This document shows, in pieces, positions 25,305-32,639 of a DNA stretch of 64,000 nucleotides; positions within the stretch are counted from its first letter, which is position 1; every line of letters starts with the position of its first letter. The DNA lies in the NCBI GenBank assembly GCA_023392615.1, contig JAEVYT010000036.1, positions 288,413 to 352,412 of the forward strand, given 5' to 3'. The notes below the pieces were generated by a model. That model was not told the origin of the DNA, did no database searches, and saw only the letters and a program-made list of their open reading frames with translations. Source of the DNA: Bacillota bacterium (GTDB lineage Bacteria; Bacillota; Clostridia; Lachnospirales; Lachnospiraceae). The position numbers were made by a program, and so were the translations under genes.

Positions 25305-26157
25305 AAAGATTTTAAGTTTGGTTTTATGTATGGTTCTTATAATAACTATGTTATCTGGCTGTAAGTTAGCGAGTGAAGATTCAAAAGCAGTGCCTAATAA
25401 GGAAGACCCCGATATTGTATGCGGAGTATATGTATCTTTTAATCCCTCACCTACTGAAGGTGATAAAAACGAAGGAACTGAACGCCCTGATGGTACGATA
25501 GAATTTACAGGATTACATGGATACTATATGGGAGTTAAACATGTAGCAGACAAAAATGGACCCTATATCAGTAATATAGCCGACAAAGAATTTCAAGATA
25601 TTTCTACCGCGATAAATGTTGGGGATGAGAAATCTAATTCAAATACATATGAAGGAACACTGTATTTTGATCGACGCTTCCATCAACCAATTTATCTAAA
25701 TCGAGTATATCAGCGACCTAATAAGACTTATTATTGTGTAAGAGCAGGTGCGGGTGCAATGGTCGATGAAATGGGATGTGGTTCCCTCAACATAAAAGCA
25801 TCAACAGAGAAAAAGACCAATGGAAAAACCATTAAGCAAACCGAAATATTCAATGTAAAATTCGATGTTTATGATATTAGTAATAACGTATTAATCAAGG
25901 AGATGAATTCCAAGGATCAGGTAATCAAAACAACAGAATATCATCAGACTGACTCTGAAAATTATAAAGTAAATAAGAATACCTCATATGTTATAGTAGA
26001 AGAGACTTTTAAAAAAGCATCCGGTTCTGAACAGATAAAAAGAGCGATTTATAGTGTTGATCATAAGTTTGATAAAGACGAAGATATCAGTCATCGATTA
26101 TTTTACCCAGGCAAGGAAGGGGCACTTATTCCGAAGCTGGTGCATTTTAAGAGATAA
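25297..26157 (+). CDS. Uncharacterised lipoprotein
   Basis: This 286-residue protein has a short charged N-terminus, a hydrophobic core and a lipobox ending LSGC (Cys about 22), so it should be lipid-anchored on the outer face of the membrane. The mature part is beta-rich with no motif I recognise. The start at 25297 follows AGAGGAG with 7 nt spacing; an ATG 6 nt earlier is too close to that site. It overlaps the HTH gene by 8 nt. Together with the DUF2975-like protein and the HTH it makes a three-gene module that may sense an envelope signal; that is inference from context. No clear terminator is seen in the 225 bp that follow. Confidence 0.7.
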   Translation: MNKKILSLVLCMVLIITMLSGCKLASEDSKAVPNKEDPDIVCGVYVSFNPSPTEGDKNEGTERPDGTIEFTGLHGYYMGVKHVADKNGPYISNIADKEFQDISTAINVGDEKSNSNTYEGTLYFDRRFHQPIYLNRVYQRPNKTYYCVRAGAGAMVDEMGCGSLNIKASTEKKTNGKTIKQTEIFNVKFDVYDISNNVLIKEMNSKDQVIKTTEYHQTDSENYKVNKNTSYVIVEETFKKASGSEQIKRAIYSVDHKFDKDEDISHRLFYPGKEGALIPKLVHFKR

Positions 26158-26382
26158 AGCTTAGGCCATTTGTCGTCGTTATTTAGGCTGTTTCCGTCAG
26201 TTTTATTTTAAATTTTATAATTTTATTAAATGTATCACAATAAATAATAAGTAGGAATTATGTAATATTGTCATAATGCTCTGTTTGGATGAAAACGTTT
26301 AAATAATCTAGTTTTCTTCCAACCGATGCGTGTGAAAATTAACATGATTCCTACTAAGAATTATTATATTTTTAAATCCTTA

Positions 26383-26991
26383 CTATTTGCCAAAGGTGCT
26401 TATTCTTCCTTCTTCAGTTAAACACCCCTTCAACACGGTTGAAATTATGGATTGCAATAGGTTATCCAGACTATAATTCAACGATGCAATTATCTTTGCA
26501 TCTACAATATGGTTTGCTGCCCCCACTAGAATATGAGCAACCAACTTTGAATCCATATCATTTCTAAATATTCCGGAGGCCTTTCCTTCTTCAAATAGCC
26601 CTAACAAGTTTACCATGATTACTCTACTTCGAATCTCGGTGATCTTTCCGAATGCTTCCGGGAAGCTTCGTTCAATATGTTCTAATGCCAATGGATTGAT
26701 TAATGAAAATCGTTCCCCCATCAATCGAAAAAATCGGTTTAGCTTATCAACCGGCAAAAGATTCGAATCTGACATAATTTCATTCACTGACTCTTCTATT
26801 TTGCCTGCAAAATGCTCTATGGTGCTATAAAGAAGTTCCTCCTTGGACGGAAAATATTGATACAATGTCCCTTTTCCGATTCCTACACCTTTTGCGATTT
26901 CATCCATTGTTATATTATTCACTCCGACACTTGTGAACTTCTTAAAGGAAAAATCAAGTATTCTGTTTCTTTTTATTTCATCCGATGTCAT
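26383..26991 (-). CDS. TetR/AcrR-family transcriptional regulator
   Basis: This 202-residue protein has the TetR N-terminal helix-turn-helix (RILDFSFKKFTSVGVNNITMDEIAKGVGIGKGTLYQYFPSKEELL) and a helical ligand-binding C-terminal domain. It is the third gene of an operon behind an ABC ATPase and permease, 42 nt after the permease stop. It probably represses the operon through the AGAACT/AGTTCT sites at 28859-28884. TetR repressors of exporters usually bind the exported compound. GAGGAG precedes the ATG. Confidence 0.9.
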   Translation of the reverse strand: MTSDEIKRNRILDFSFKKFTSVGVNNITMDEIAKGVGIGKGTLYQYFPSKEELLYSTIEHFAGKIEESVNEIMSDSNLLPVDKLNRFFRLMGERFSLINPLALEHIERSFPEAFGKITEIRSRVIMVNLLGLFEEGKASGIFRNDMDSKLVAHILVGAANHIVDAKIIASLNYSLDNLLQSIISTVLKGCLTEEGRISTFGK

Positions 26992-27033
26992 GTATTACAC
27001 TCCTCATATCTGATCAAGTTTCTCCTTATTATA

Positions 27034-28050
27034 CTATATCCTTCTGTATTTCTTCAATGCAACAATGTTGAGACTGAAAAACAATAGAATAAATACTAAT
27101 AACGCCAATATCTGCGGAACTACTTCTACAAGTCCTAATCCCTTTACAAGTATATTATTCAGTGCATCACAAGCATAGAAGATAGGCATTACTCTCGACA
27201 AATAACCCAAATGATATGGCAGAGTATCCAACGAGATCAATCCGGAGAAGAATATCTGCGGAATAATAATTAGTGGAATGAACTGCATAATCTGAAACTC
27301 ATTATTAGCATAAATAGAGCAAAAAGCGCCAATGCAAACTGCTGACATTGATAATAAGATCATGATGAGACCAGCTTCTAGCACTGATCCCGCGAAATTC
27401 ATTTGGAGAATCCATTTCACATAACAGAGCAAAATTATGCTTTGAAGTGTTGCAAAGATTCCAAATCCAATAGTGTATCCCAACACTACCTGCCATCTCT
27501 TAACAGGTGTAATCATTAAGCGTTCCATCGTCTGTGCCGTGCGCTCTCTAACAAACGAGATTCCGGCGATAATAAATATGAGGAAAAATGATATTACTCC
27601 CAAGAATACATACCCAAGATTGTTAAACATACTGGAATCTTTGTCTCCATATAGGAACTCTGTTCTTAATCCACCTGTGGATGACACATCCTTTAATGCA
27701 CTCTGTAATACTTTTGAGATTAAACCGGTTTTCACCGCATCATTGCTTTCAAAATAAAGAACAACATCCTTGCCGTCCATATATAAAACAGCATCAATCT
27801 TCTTATCCTTTACTTCCTTTTTTCCCTCTTCAATACTCATATCCTTAACCGTAATATCCTGTGCTTCTATCTTCTCCACTAGCATAGGAGGCATCTGATA
27901 TTGGCCAATCGTAGCCTTATAATCGGAGTCACCGAGTAAAAAATATATTAATGTAAAGATAAATAGTGGTGCTACTAAAATCAGTGCAAGGGAACGTTTA
28001 TCGTTTACTGTCTGTTTTACAATACGCTTAATAATTGCTGATGTTTTCAT
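27034..28050 (-). CDS. ABC-2 type exporter permease
   Basis: This 338-residue permease has one N-terminal membrane segment (about 18-38), a large outside domain of about 120 residues, and five further membrane segments in the C-terminal half, the ABC2_membrane_3 layout. The stretch RERTAQTMERLMITPVKRWQ (about 167-186) is the typical coupling-helix region of this family. Its start codon overlaps the stop of the ATPase gene by one base. With that ATPase it should export a hydrophobic compound or drug, or a lipid; the TetR gene behind it supports a drug-efflux type role. Confidence 0.85.
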   Translation of the reverse strand: MKTSAIIKRIVKQTVNDKRSLALILVAPLFIFTLIYFLLGDSDYKATIGQYQMPPMLVEKIEAQDITVKDMSIEEGKKEVKDKKIDAVLYMDGKDVVLYFESNDAVKTGLISKVLQSALKDVSSTGGLRTEFLYGDKDSSMFNNLGYVFLGVISFFLIFIIAGISFVRERTAQTMERLMITPVKRWQVVLGYTIGFGIFATLQSIILLCYVKWILQMNFAGSVLEAGLIMILLSMSAVCIGAFCSIYANNEFQIMQFIPLIIIPQIFFSGLISLDTLPYHLGYLSRVMPIFYACDALNNILVKGLGLVEVVPQILALLVFILLFFSLNIVALKKYRRI

Positions 28051-28772
28051 TATTTTTGCTCCCCTTTCGATAGGAATAGTTCCTCTATTGTATTATTTTT
28101 TGTTCTAGCAAGTAAGTTATCTACTGTATCACAGTCGATAATCTCACCATTATAGATCAACCCCAATCTATCACATTTTATGGCCTCATCCATCACATGT
28201 GTTGTAACAAGTATTGTCTTCCCTTGCTCTTTTAACTGATAGAATTCCTCCCATATTTTCATTCTCAAAATCGGGTCAATTCCTACTGTGGGCTCATCCA
28301 GTATTAATACCTTTGGACTGTGCAAAAGAGCTACTGCTAATGAGAGTCTTTTTTTCATACCACCGGAATAATTCACCACTTTTTTCTTACTATCCTTATC
28401 CAGCTCTACCAGCTTAAGTACTTCTTCTGCCCTACTTCTAAGCTCTTTCTGTTTCATATGATACATGCTCCCATAAAACATCAAATTATCTAGCCCGGAT
28501 ATGTCATCATATAATGCATCATACTGCGGCATATATCCGATCATATTCAATGCCTTTATGCTTGGAACATGATAATCCTCAATTTGAATTGATCCCTTAT
28601 CAGCATTGATTGCTCCCATGATCATACGGATTAATGTACTTTTTCCTGCCCCAGATGGCCCGATCAATCCGAATATTTCGTTCTCATAAATGGATAAATC
28701 GATATTAGTCAACACCTCTTGCTTCTTGAAAGCTTTCGCTACACCACTTACCTCTATCAGCTTCTCTTGCAT
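28050..28772 (-). CDS. ABC exporter ATP-binding protein
   Basis: This 240-residue ATPase has Walker A GPSGAGKST (about 37-45), a Q-loop (YMPQ), signature YSGGMKKR (about 134-141), Walker B VLILDEPT (about 153-160) and an H-loop (TTHVMDEA). The signature and size fit daunorubicin/ABC-2 type exporters. It is the first gene of an operon with the permease and TetR regulator. GGGAG lies upstream of the ATG, and a TTGACA promoter with dyads lies about 100 nt upstream. Confidence 0.95.
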   Translation of the reverse strand: MQEKLIEVSGVAKAFKKQEVLTNIDLSIYENEIFGLIGPSGAGKSTLIRMIMGAINADKGSIQIEDYHVPSIKALNMIGYMPQYDALYDDISGLDNLMFYGSMYHMKQKELRSRAEEVLKLVELDKDSKKKVVNYSGGMKKRLSLAVALLHSPKVLILDEPTVGIDPILRMKIWEEFYQLKEQGKTILVTTHVMDEAIKCDRLGLIYNGEIIDCDTVDNLLARTKNNTIEELFLSKGEQK

Positions 28773-28858
28773 ATCTTATTCTCCCTTTCATACAGTATCA
28801 TTTACCTGTCCTTAATTTAATCTTAAGCTAATTATCCGTACAATATTATGGGTTTATC

Positions 28859-28913
28859 AGAACTTTATTAGTTCTAACAGTTCTATATTATTCCCTAATA
28901 ATGATTTTGTCAA
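28859..28913 (-). promoter_or_regulatory. Exporter operon promoter with TetR-type operator
   Basis: On the minus strand TTGACA (28908-28913), a 17-nt spacer and TAATAT (28885-28890) form a strong promoter. AGAACT-TTATT-AGTTCT (28859-28875) lies right downstream of the -10 box, and a third half-site AGTTCT is at 28879-28884. Repression by the TetR protein of the same operon is likely. Confidence 0.7.
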
Positions 28914-29194
28914 TCAACATTTATTGAGAATATCATTGACTTTTGAAATTTTATCTATAACATCGATGTTATTAAATGTAAATTATTAATATAGCGAATC
29001 AAACATTCAAGAATACATATTAAACAAACTAATACATTTAGATCCCTAGTACCTAGATATTATTGACAGCTCATGACATAAGATGGTAGCATAAAGTTAT
29101 ATATGTATCTATAGAACATTTTCTCATAATCAGAGCTAACCACTATTATCATCTCTGCTTAATGAGCTATAAATATACAAAGGAGATCAAACAT
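28914..29194. other. Intergenic region with a 16-bp palindrome and a candidate promoter
   Basis: Together with the exporter promoter this makes a gap of over 400 bp. It holds a perfect palindrome ATAACATC/GATGTTAT at 28957-28972 with no recognised regulator. TTGACA near 29064 is followed after 18 nt by TAGCAT, a possible promoter for the P-loop gene at 29195. A CCCTAG-TACCTAG motif at 29043 resembles one at 30330. Confidence 0.4.
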
Positions 29195-29701
29195 ATGAAG
29201 GAAGGAAAAGCAATAATCATAAACTCAGCTCCAGGTGTTGGAAAATCCACTGTTCTGAAATATCTGTACTCTAAACTGCCCGAGGGTTATGCCATCATCG
29301 ACGGCGACGATGTCGGAAGAATTATTCCCTATCAGAATAACTCTAATTGGATTAATGTGATTCAAGATAATATTGCCGATTGTTGCGTTAACTTTAAAAA
29401 ATACGGACATTTTAATTGTGTCATTAGCTTTATTTTTCCCGGTGAGGAACGTCTCAACCATATGAGTGATTTGTTAAAAGCTCGGGGATTTGAAGTAAGT
29501 CATATCTTATTAGAATGTGATGAGCATGAGATTGAAAGAAGAATTAAATTACGTGATACTAGTAAAACAATCAATATTCAAAATGCGAAGAAATTAAATC
29601 AAGAAATGAAAGAGTTAATTGTAGATTTTTCTGTTGATACAACTAGAGTTGGGGCCGATAAGGTTGCAGATATTATCGTTGGTTATTTAAGAGAAGATTG
29701 A
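29195..29701 (+). CDS. Small P-loop kinase-like protein
   Basis: This 168-residue protein has Walker A SAPGVGKST (11-19), an early IIDGDDVG (about 36-43) resembling nucleoside or sugar kinases, and a lid-like segment HEIERRIKLRD (about 111-121) with Arg and Asp typical of small AAA/zeta-toxin-like or gluconate/adenylylsulfate-type kinases. The exact substrate is not clear. The start at 29195 follows AAAGGAG with about 9 nt spacing; an ATG at 29162 precedes that site. The gene is monocistronic and followed by a hairpin with a T-run. Confidence 0.65.
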   Translation: MKEGKAIIINSAPGVGKSTVLKYLYSKLPEGYAIIDGDDVGRIIPYQNNSNWINVIQDNIADCCVNFKKYGHFNCVISFIFPGEERLNHMSDLLKARGFEVSHILLECDEHEIERRIKLRDTSKTINIQNAKKLNQEMKELIVDFSVDTTRVGADKVADIIVGYLRED

Positions 29702-29731
29702 AATGTGCAAAATATTTTATGTTGACCAAAG

Positions 29732-29795
29732 TTTACGCATAGTCTTTTATACAAAAACACTGTATTTAAAACCATGCGTAAAGCAAAAAATTTTT
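29732..29795 (+). terminator. Terminator of the P-loop gene
   Basis: The arms 29732-29753 and 29761-29782 match at 18 of 22 positions, starting TTTACGCAT and ending ATGCGTAAA, with a 7-nt loop. A-rich then TTTTT sequence follows at 29791. Confidence 0.65.
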
Positions 29796-29851
29796 ATTAA
29801 TATCGGTAATTTTTGATATATGATTACATTAACTTTAAATAGGAGGTTCAT

Positions 29852-30286
29852 ATGAAAAACAAATTATTTCTATCACTTTCTGTTTTAGTTATATTCCTAC
29901 TCCTTACTTTTTTTATATTAAAATATATGGATGATAAATCAGTAGAAAACATACCTGGGTATAACAATAGTATTTTTACAAAAAATATAGAAGACAAAAT
30001 CGTATCAATAAATTATTGGAACTGTGATAAAAAAATAGAAATCATACAGAAAGCGGATATTAAAAATATTTATACTGAACTAGCATCTTTAAAACTAAAA
30101 AAAGCATTTCCGTTTGCTCCCCATAAAGAAGGAAATACGCCAATTGAAATAATCACAACAGATACTACCTTAAAGGTTAGTTTACTCCCTAATACCATTA
30201 TCTATAACCATAAAATGTATTATACCAATAAGGATGTACTAACATTAATTAATAAAGTGATAAATAACGATATTGATAACAAGTAA
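29852..30286 (+). CDS. Unknown membrane-anchored or exported small protein
   Basis: This 144-residue protein has an N-terminal hydrophobic segment (about 4-24) without a lipobox or obvious cleavage site, so it is probably anchored with the remaining 120 residues outside. The mature part has an NYWNCDKKIEII-like strand pattern and no motif I recognise. AGGAGG stands 5 nt before the ATG, which supports translation. It has no strong operon partner: the preceding gene ends in a terminator and the following gene is convergent. Confidence 0.6.
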   Translation: MKNKLFLSLSVLVIFLLLTFFILKYMDDKSVENIPGYNNSIFTKNIEDKIVSINYWNCDKKIEIIQKADIKNIYTELASLKLKKAFPFAPHKEGNTPIEIITTDTTLKVSLLPNTIIYNHKMYYTNKDVLTLINKVINNDIDNK

Positions 30287-30353
30287 TTCATACGGTGGTT
30301 TTCTGTTACGCTTAATTGATAATTTGATTCCCTAGATACCTGGTATTGTTCTT

Positions 30354-31076
30354 TTACTTAATTAATTTTTCTATCTCTTTATCTGTTGCATTTGGGAATT
30401 TTAGCTTTATCCTATTTATTATTCTATTCTTGCTTTCCTGCGCACCGATTTGATAAGCAGATCGTACATAATCTTCTCCAAATAACTTCTCCGAAAGTGT
30501 ATATACTGCCACTGCCCAGCCATATTCTTCATTCTTTTTATTGCGTCTTTTTTGAAAGCGCCTAACCGTGATATAGGTTTGCATTTGCAGTTGACTAATC
30601 GCTCCTTCAAACCCTTTTTCTCCTAACTTCCCAAAACCAGCTGTTGATTTTAGCTCATTCGATAACATCTCTCCCCTAATAGTGAGAACATCCATAAGCT
30701 TCTTTGTACGTATACTGGCTAATCCATCTTCATATCTGCTATCAAAATCATACCCGTCACGTCGGTAGGATGCGAATATAGGATACCATTCTTTAGATAC
30801 AAATCCGGCTTTATTGGCGAACAATTTGCCGTAAGCAATATCACCCTCTTCGGCTATAACTCCCCTCCATTCCCATGGATCCTCTATAGGATTGGATCCC
30901 CACCATGCTTCTGATAACGAATGCTCTTCCACGGAAAAGCCTTCTATTGTATTCTTAAATAATGGTAGAAATCCTATCTCGTTAATTAATTCTGACATCT
31001 TATCATAACTTTTAATACAGCGAGGATCATCTCTTTCAAGTCCCTCCGGTATCCATTTATCTTCCATTGTAATCAT
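30354..31076 (-). CDS. AlkZ-related protein
   Basis: This 240-residue protein matches, from memory, a family annotated as AlkZ-related: a GFLPLFKNTIEGFSVEEH stretch (about 34-51), WEWRGVIAEEG (about 68-78), YRRDGYDFDSRYEDGLAS (about 103-120) and a C-terminal winged-helix-like half with TYITVRRF. The family is thought to be a cut-down relative of AlkZ/YcaQ DNA glycosylases, but its reaction is not established. The start at 31076 was chosen because AAAGGGGTG lies 9 nt upstream; a longer frame starting at 31139 adds 21 poorly supported residues. The gene may follow the DUF5680 gene in a loose operon, though the 234-bp gap contains its own dyad. Confidence 0.7.
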   Translation of the reverse strand: MITMEDKWIPEGLERDDPRCIKSYDKMSELINEIGFLPLFKNTIEGFSVEEHSLSEAWWGSNPIEDPWEWRGVIAEEGDIAYGKLFANKAGFVSKEWYPIFASYRRDGYDFDSRYEDGLASIRTKKLMDVLTIRGEMLSNELKSTAGFGKLGEKGFEGAISQLQMQTYITVRRFQKRRNKKNEEYGWAVAVYTLSEKLFGEDYVRSAYQIGAQESKNRIINRIKLKFPNATDKEIEKLIK

Positions 31077-31167
31077 TAAATCTAACACCCCTTTATAACT
31101 GAATATTTTTAATACGACTTTATTCCTCAAACATTGCAAATAAAATGATCAGTGTTCGTTTAATAAG

Positions 31168-31219
31168 ATTACCTTTAATTAACCTTAAAGGTAATTATTA
31201 ATAATAATAATAATAATAA
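31168..31219. promoter_or_regulatory. Inverted repeat and (TAA)7 microsatellite upstream of the AlkZ-related gene
   Basis: ATTACCTTTA (31168-31177) and TAAAGGTAAT (31186-31195) form a perfect 10-bp dyad with an 8-nt centre, followed at 31199-31219 by seven TAA units. The dyad lies about 95-125 nt upstream of the start at 31076 and could be an operator. The triplet tract could vary in length by slippage. Confidence 0.5.
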
Positions 31220-31310
31220 CAGCAATCTCAAATTATAAACTAATCCTTGTATTGTTTCGTATTCAATAGATTGTTACATACCTCTCACTAATAAATGATA
31301 TATTGGTATA

Positions 31311-31751
31311 CTAAACTACAATTCCCCCATGAAAGTATGTTTCCATAACTTTTTTGTCGAGCAAGAAGATTTCTTCATATCCATGAAACCACTCAGTATC
31401 ACCACTGACGACACAATGATAAGTATAGTCTTCATTTCGATAAATCATTGGCCCTCGAAACGGATATTCAGCCGGTACCCGATATAATGCCTCCTTTAAA
31501 AAATCTCCGGAGAAACCTTCTCCTAAAACTCTTCCGCTATAGTTCATTGACCACACTGGTTGATCACCTTCCCAGATAGCTTCCTCTCCTATAAATCTTT
31601 CGCCTCCAAGATATGTATCAATATACAGGTAATCTCCCTCTCGATATTGTAAGTCATGTGAATTGGGTCTTGATGAAACTACTTCGGCTCCATGTGCCGC
31701 ATAGGTACTTCTCTTAGCTTTACATAAAAAGTCCACTAACTCTTTTTTCAT
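31311..31751 (-). CDS. DUF5680-family protein
   Basis: This 146-residue protein matches the DUF5680 pattern recalled from Firmicutes: LVDFLCKAKRSTYAAHG (5-21), SSRPNSHDLQYREGDYLYID (26-45), a YLGGERFIGEEAIWEG stretch (about 48-63) and PVWSMNYSGRVL (65-76). Function is unknown; no catalytic site is evident, and it is likely cytoplasmic. The start at 31751 follows GAGGAGG with 5 nt spacing; 16 more codons upstream in frame are unlikely to be translated. It is 88 nt downstream of the HD nucleotidase gene on the same strand. Confidence 0.8.
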   Translation of the reverse strand: MKKELVDFLCKAKRSTYAAHGAEVVSSRPNSHDLQYREGDYLYIDTYLGGERFIGEEAIWEGDQPVWSMNYSGRVLGEGFSGDFLKEALYRVPAEYPFRGPMIYRNEDYTYHCVVSGDTEWFHGYEEIFLLDKKVMETYFHGGIVV

Positions 31752-31838
31752 ATTATCCTCCTCACTTTCAATAGTGCTATGTTGAAATATCATATACACC
31801 CAATCTTTAAAATTTAATTCTATAGGAATGATATATAC

Positions 31839-32426
31839 CTATCCTTTATTCAATTCGTCCAAATTCTTATCGTAGGCTGGTAAAAACTCTTGCATAAAGA
31901 TATTCACTTCCTCAAGTTCCATCGAACCAACTATGTCATAAATCGATTTTTCTGCACTGTAAAACTCAGTGTTACCTGCCTTCCTCTCTTCAATACATTT
32001 AATCAGCGCTGATAACTTATCCGCCGCTTTTACTAACTTCCATAGATAAGCTTCCTCTTCCTGTGGATTAAAGATACTGATATAACTTTTACGGATATCC
32101 TCCGGCAGCATCATCAACAAGCGATCTGCAGCTGCTTGTTCTACCGCTTTAAATGCACCTTGTATATTCTCATTAAAATACTTAATTGGTGTAGGCATAT
32201 CACCGGTGATTATCTCAGTTGCATCATGGTATATTCCAATTAAAGCTGCCTTCTCCGCATTGAGATTCTTGCCCAGACGTTCGTTGCTAATCACCGCAAG
32301 TGCATGTGCCAATATACTTACCTCAAGTGAATGCTCACATATATTCTCGGATATTGCATTCCTCATAAGAGCCCATCTCTCGATAAGTTTCATTCTTGAT
32401 ATCATAGCGTAAAAACCATAGTCCAT
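31839..32426 (-). CDS. YfbR-type HD-domain 5'-nucleotidase
   Basis: This 195-residue protein has the HD-domain metal motif: His31 (ICEHSLEV), the pair H-D near 67-68 (IYHDATEIITGD) and a later Asp near 136 (KAADKLSALIKC). This arrangement is that of YfbR, a deoxyribonucleoside 5'-monophosphatase that dephosphorylates dNMPs in nucleotide salvage. The RWALMRN and STY-like features fit this family. GGAGGA lies upstream of the ATG. It heads a string of minus-strand genes (DUF5680, AlkZ-related) that may be partly co-transcribed. Confidence 0.85.
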   Translation of the reverse strand: MDYGFYAMISRMKLIERWALMRNAISENICEHSLEVSILAHALAVISNERLGKNLNAEKAALIGIYHDATEIITGDMPTPIKYFNENIQGAFKAVEQAAADRLLMMLPEDIRKSYISIFNPQEEEAYLWKLVKAADKLSALIKCIEERKAGNTEFYSAEKSIYDIVGSMELEEVNIFMQEFLPAYDKNLDELNKG

Positions 32427-32562
32427 AATAATCCTCCATTCTGTTGTTACATAAGCATGTTATAAAATGAAATTCATCCCTTTATTCCGTAAATAGTCAT
32501 TAACTCGATCCAATTCTTGAACAATGATATTACAGACAACAAATTCTAAATTATTCTAGAAT

Positions 32563-32619
32563 AAAAAAGGAACTGTAACACTACGGTAAATTATGATATT
32601 ACCCTTTTGCCACAGTTCC
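32563..32619 (-). terminator. Terminator of uvrBA
   Basis: GGAACTGT (32569-32576) pairs with ACAGTTCC (32612-32619), with an inner GGTAA/TTACC stem (32585/32599). On the minus strand the stem is followed by TTTTTT (32568-32563). It lies 20 nt past the uvrA stop. Confidence 0.85.
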
Positions 32620-32639
32620 ATAACAAGTCATATTATTGC

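Noticed and set aside
29813..29841. TTGATA-17-TAAATA promoter-like pair before the small exported protein gene
   Set aside because: Transcription would begin at or after the AGGAGG site (29841-29846), leaving no usable ribosome binding site.
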